DNA from: an uncultured Gammaproteobacteria bacterium
GTDB taxonomy: Bacteria > Pseudomonadota > Gammaproteobacteria > GCA-002705445 > GCA-002716945
Length of the DNA stretch: 8,459 bases
Direction: 5' to 3'
Assembly (NCBI GenBank): GCA_913043035.1
Contig: CAJWMM010000019.1
Location: 1 to 8,459, forward strand
Shown here: positions 6,711 through 8,459 of the stretch, in pieces
Layout of the letters: each line of letters opens with the position of its first letter
Position numbering within the stretch: position 1 is the first letter of the stretch
Translations under genes and position numbers: made by a program
The notes under the pieces: model-generated
Databases searched by the model: none
Seen by the model: the letters and a program-made list of their open reading frames with translations, nothing else
What the model was told of the DNA's origin: nothing

Positions 6711-6720
6711 ATTATAAAAA

Positions 6721-8073
6721 ATGTTTAAAAAAGTTTTAATCGCTAATCGTGGTGAAATTGCTCTTCGTGTTATAAGAGCTTGTCATGAATTAAATATAAA
6801 AACTGTTGCAATATATTCAACAGCAGATGAGTTTTCTCTTCATGTGAAATTTGCTGATGAGGCAGTATGTATTGGTCCACCACCAAGTAAAGATAGTTAT
6901 TTAAATATTCCAAGAATTATTGCAGCTGGTGAAATAACAGGTGCAGATGCAATTCACCCAGGTTATGGTTTCCTTTCAGAATCTGCTCAATTTTCAAAGA
7001 TATGTGAAGATAATGGTTTTGTATTCCTTGGCCCAAGTTCAGATATAATTGATTCTATGGGCAATAAAGCTAAGGCAAAGCAAACAATGAAAGCTGCTGG
7101 TGTACCAGTTGTGCCTGGGGGTGATGGAATCTTGGAAGGACCTGATGAAGCGCTCGAAAAGGCGAATGAGATGGGATACCCAATAATGCTTAAGGCATCT
7201 GCAGGAGGAGGTGGACGTGGGATGCGTTTCGTTACAGAAGCTGCTGATGTAATAGCTTCATATAAATCAGCAAATCAAGAATCAATCACAGCATTTGGTA
7301 ATGGAGATATTTATATTGAAAAGTTCATTCAAAACCCAAGGCATATTGAGGTCCAAATATTAGGCGATAAACATGGCAACGCTATTCATTTTGGAGAAAG
7401 AGAGTGCTCTATACAACGTCGACATCAAAAATTGATTGAGGAATCACCATCGCCATTAGTAGACGAAGAGACACGAAAAAAGATCGGTGATGCTGCTGTT
7501 TCAGGTGCAAAGTCAGTGAACTATGTGGGAGTTGGTACAATTGAATTTTTGATGGACAGTGAGAAAAACTTTTATTTTATGGAAATGAATACACGTATAC
7601 AAGTTGAGCATCCAGTAACAGAAATGGTTACGGGTGTTGATCTGATAAAACAGCAGATCAGGATGCATGCAGGACAAAAATGTCCAGTTCTTGATAATTT
7701 CCAACTAAGAGGTCACTCTATTGAATGTCGTATAAATGCAGAAGATCCATCTAATAATTTCATGCCTTTCCCAGGAAAGATTAATAGCTTTCATATGCCA
7801 GGTGGTAAAGGCGTACGTGTTGATTCACATGCTTATGCAGGTTATGTGATCCCAACGCAGTATGATTCGATGATTGGTAAGATTATTGTTCATGCTAAAA
7901 ATAGAGAAAGAGCTATTATTCGAATGCAGAGAGCTCTAGAAGAAACTATCATTGATGGTCCAAAAACGACAATCCCTTACCAGATGGCTATTATGAAGGA
8001 TAAGGTGTTTAAATCAGGTGATTTTGATACAAGTTTTTTAGAAACATTTAAATACTATTCAGAAGAAGAATAA
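6721..8073 (+). CDS. accC: Acetyl-CoA carboxylase, biotin carboxylase subunit
   Basis: AccC carboxylates the biotin on AccB using ATP and bicarbonate. The 450-residue length matches the stand-alone bacterial enzyme. The N-terminal domain opens with the classic KVLIANRGEIALRVIRA and carries HPGYGFLSE (79-87). The ATP-grasp domain has K116 and K158, the glycine-rich loop GGGGRGMR (162-169), H208, K237 in QRRHQK, E275, E288, N290, R292 in MNTRIQVEHP, and E296. The C-terminal domain has R337 in ECRINAEDP. All catalytic positions I know from the E. coli enzyme are present. There is no transcarboxylase or biotinyl domain fused on, so this is the AccC type and not pyruvate or acyl-CoA carboxylase alpha. 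No SD precedes the ATG, which lies 10 bases after the accB stop, so translation is probably coupled. Residues 53-55 are PPP, a possible EF-P-dependent site. The C-terminus ends in an acidic YYSEEE. Confidence 0.97.
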   Translation: MFKKVLIANRGEIALRVIRACHELNIKTVAIYSTADEFSLHVKFADEAVCIGPPPSKDSYLNIPRIIAAGEITGADAIHPGYGFLSESAQFSKICEDNGFVFLGPSSDIIDSMGNKAKAKQTMKAAGVPVVPGGDGILEGPDEALEKANEMGYPIMLKASAGGGGRGMRFVTEAADVIASYKSANQESITAFGNGDIYIEKFIQNPRHIEVQILGDKHGNAIHFGERECSIQRRHQKLIEESPSPLVDEETRKKIGDAAVSGAKSVNYVGVGTIEFLMDSEKNFYFMEMNTRIQVEHPVTEMVTGVDLIKQQIRMHAGQKCPVLDNFQLRGHSIECRINAEDPSNNFMPFPGKINSFHMPGGKGVRVDSHAYAGYVIPTQYDSMIGKIIVHAKNRERAIIRMQRALEETIIDGPKTTIPYQMAIMKDKVFKSGDFDTSFLETFKYYSEEE

Positions 8074-8076
8074 AAA

Positions 8077-8081
8077 AAGGA
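8077..8081 (+). promoter_or_regulatory. Shine-Dalgarno site of gcvH
   Basis: AAGGA follows the accC stop and lies 6 bases before the ATG at 8088. It supports that start and independent ribosome loading on gcvH. Confidence 0.65.
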
Positions 8082-8087
8082 CGAATA

Positions 8088-8459
8088 ATGAATACTCCGG
8101 ATCATTTACTTTATACGAAAGAACACGAGTGGGCAGATTTTAAAGAAAATGAGGTTACCATAGGCATTACAGATTACGCACAAGGTCAATTAGGTGATAT
8201 CATTTTCATTGAATTTCCAGAAGTTGGACAAGAACTTAACGCTGGGGATACTTTTGGTGAGGTAGAAGCGGTTAAAACTGTTTCTGAGCTTTATGTCCCA
8301 GTTTCAGGCACTATAATAGAAATTAATGAAAAATTAGAAGACTCAGCTGATCTGGTAAATACTGACCCATATGGTGATGGGTGGCTTATTAAGATAAAAC
8401 CAACAAACGTTAATGAAAAAGACCATCTAATGAATTTCAGTTCATACGAGGAGTTTGTA
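8088..8459 (+). CDS. gcvH: Glycine cleavage system H protein, missing only the extreme C-terminus
   Basis: GcvH is the lipoylated carrier that shuttles the aminomethyl group between the P, T and L proteins of the glycine cleavage system. The window contains 124 residues from the ATG to the right edge with no stop; the family is usually 125-130 residues, so only a few are missing. The N-terminus LLYTKEHEW is the family's opening motif, followed by VTIGITDYAQGQLGDI. The lipoylation site is K63 in EVEAVKTVSELY, then PVSG. The DPYGDGWLIKIKP segment forms the usual late strand. It starts 14 bases after accC and has its own SD, so it most likely shares the efp-accB-accC transcript. Whether gcvT or gcvP genes follow cannot be seen. 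A role as lipoyl-relay donor for other enzymes, known for GcvH in some bacteria, is an alternative. Confidence 0.95.
   Translation, partial: MNTPDHLLYTKEHEWADFKENEVTIGITDYAQGQLGDIIFIEFPEVGQELNAGDTFGEVEAVKTVSELYVPVSGTIIEINEKLEDSADLVNTDPYGDGWLIKIKPTNVNEKDHLMNFSSYEEFV

Noticed and set aside
7513..7704. A 63-codon minus-strand frame inside accC
   Set aside because: It lies across the conserved ATP-grasp catalytic region of AccC, so the + strand coding explains it.
8071..8081. A-run after the accC stop as a possible terminator
   Set aside because: There is no hairpin, the run is A and not T on the coding strand, and it forms part of the gcvH ribosome-binding region.
1..8459. Mobile element, CRISPR, toxin-antitoxin or phage-defence system
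   Set aside because: All frames are explained by conserved envelope and housekeeping genes. MoxR ATPases occur in some defence systems, but here the DUF58 and BatD-like partners point to the usual chaperone role, and no effector gene is present.

Overview
The window is AT-rich and densely coding. Every complete gene is on the + strand and gaps run from -1 to about 110 bases. It encodes double-membrane machinery (TamB/Omp85, an outer-membrane-type lipoprotein) beside housekeeping genes, so the source is a Gram-negative bacterium. Low GC, sparse Shine-Dalgarno (SD) sites, a MoxR/DUF58/BatD-like set and the order efp-accB-accC-gcvH fit the FCB superphylum, for example a marine lineage such as Neomarinimicrobiota (SAR406). 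That placement is inferred from gene content and composition, not from a marker-gene tree.

Layout. (1) 1-1974: the last 57 codons of a TamB-like protein, then after 3 bases a three-POTRA, TamA-like Omp85 barrel protein. This is an outer-membrane assembly module. (2) 2086-5566, after a 111-base gap: a TPR lipoprotein, a MoxR AAA+ ATPase, a DUF58 (vWA-like) protein and a membrane protein with a BatD-like periplasmic part and a cytoplasmic helical tail. Junctions of +10, +7 and -1 bases suggest one operon. It resembles a shortened Bat (aerotolerance-type) operon without separate BatA/BatB vWA membrane genes. (3) 5659-8459, after a 92-base gap: efp, accB, accC and gcvH (cut by the window end just short of its stop), spaced 17, 10 and 14 bases. 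This is a translation-factor, fatty-acid-synthesis and one-carbon cluster in which three of four products act through a lysine that is modified, or is modifiable, after translation.

How the genes work together. TamB and the Omp85 protein probably form one envelope-spanning assembly or transport device, and the neighbouring TPR lipoprotein could act in the same envelope. MoxR, DUF58 and the BatD-like protein probably form an ATPase-driven chaperone or metal-insertion-like complex at the inner membrane; its substrate cannot be read from the sequence. AccB and AccC are the biotin carrier and biotin carboxylase of acetyl-CoA carboxylase (AccA/AccD would be elsewhere). GcvH is the lipoyl carrier of glycine cleavage. 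EF-P relieves ribosome stalling at polyproline, and AccC in the same cluster carries a PPP motif.

I found no mobile element, CRISPR array, tRNA, rRNA or broken gene, and no gene-free stretch above 300 bases. The window looks like an ordinary core-genome region. The least standard parts are the shortened MoxR operon with its TPR lipoprotein and two anti-Shine-Dalgarno-like sequences beside operon-internal start codons.
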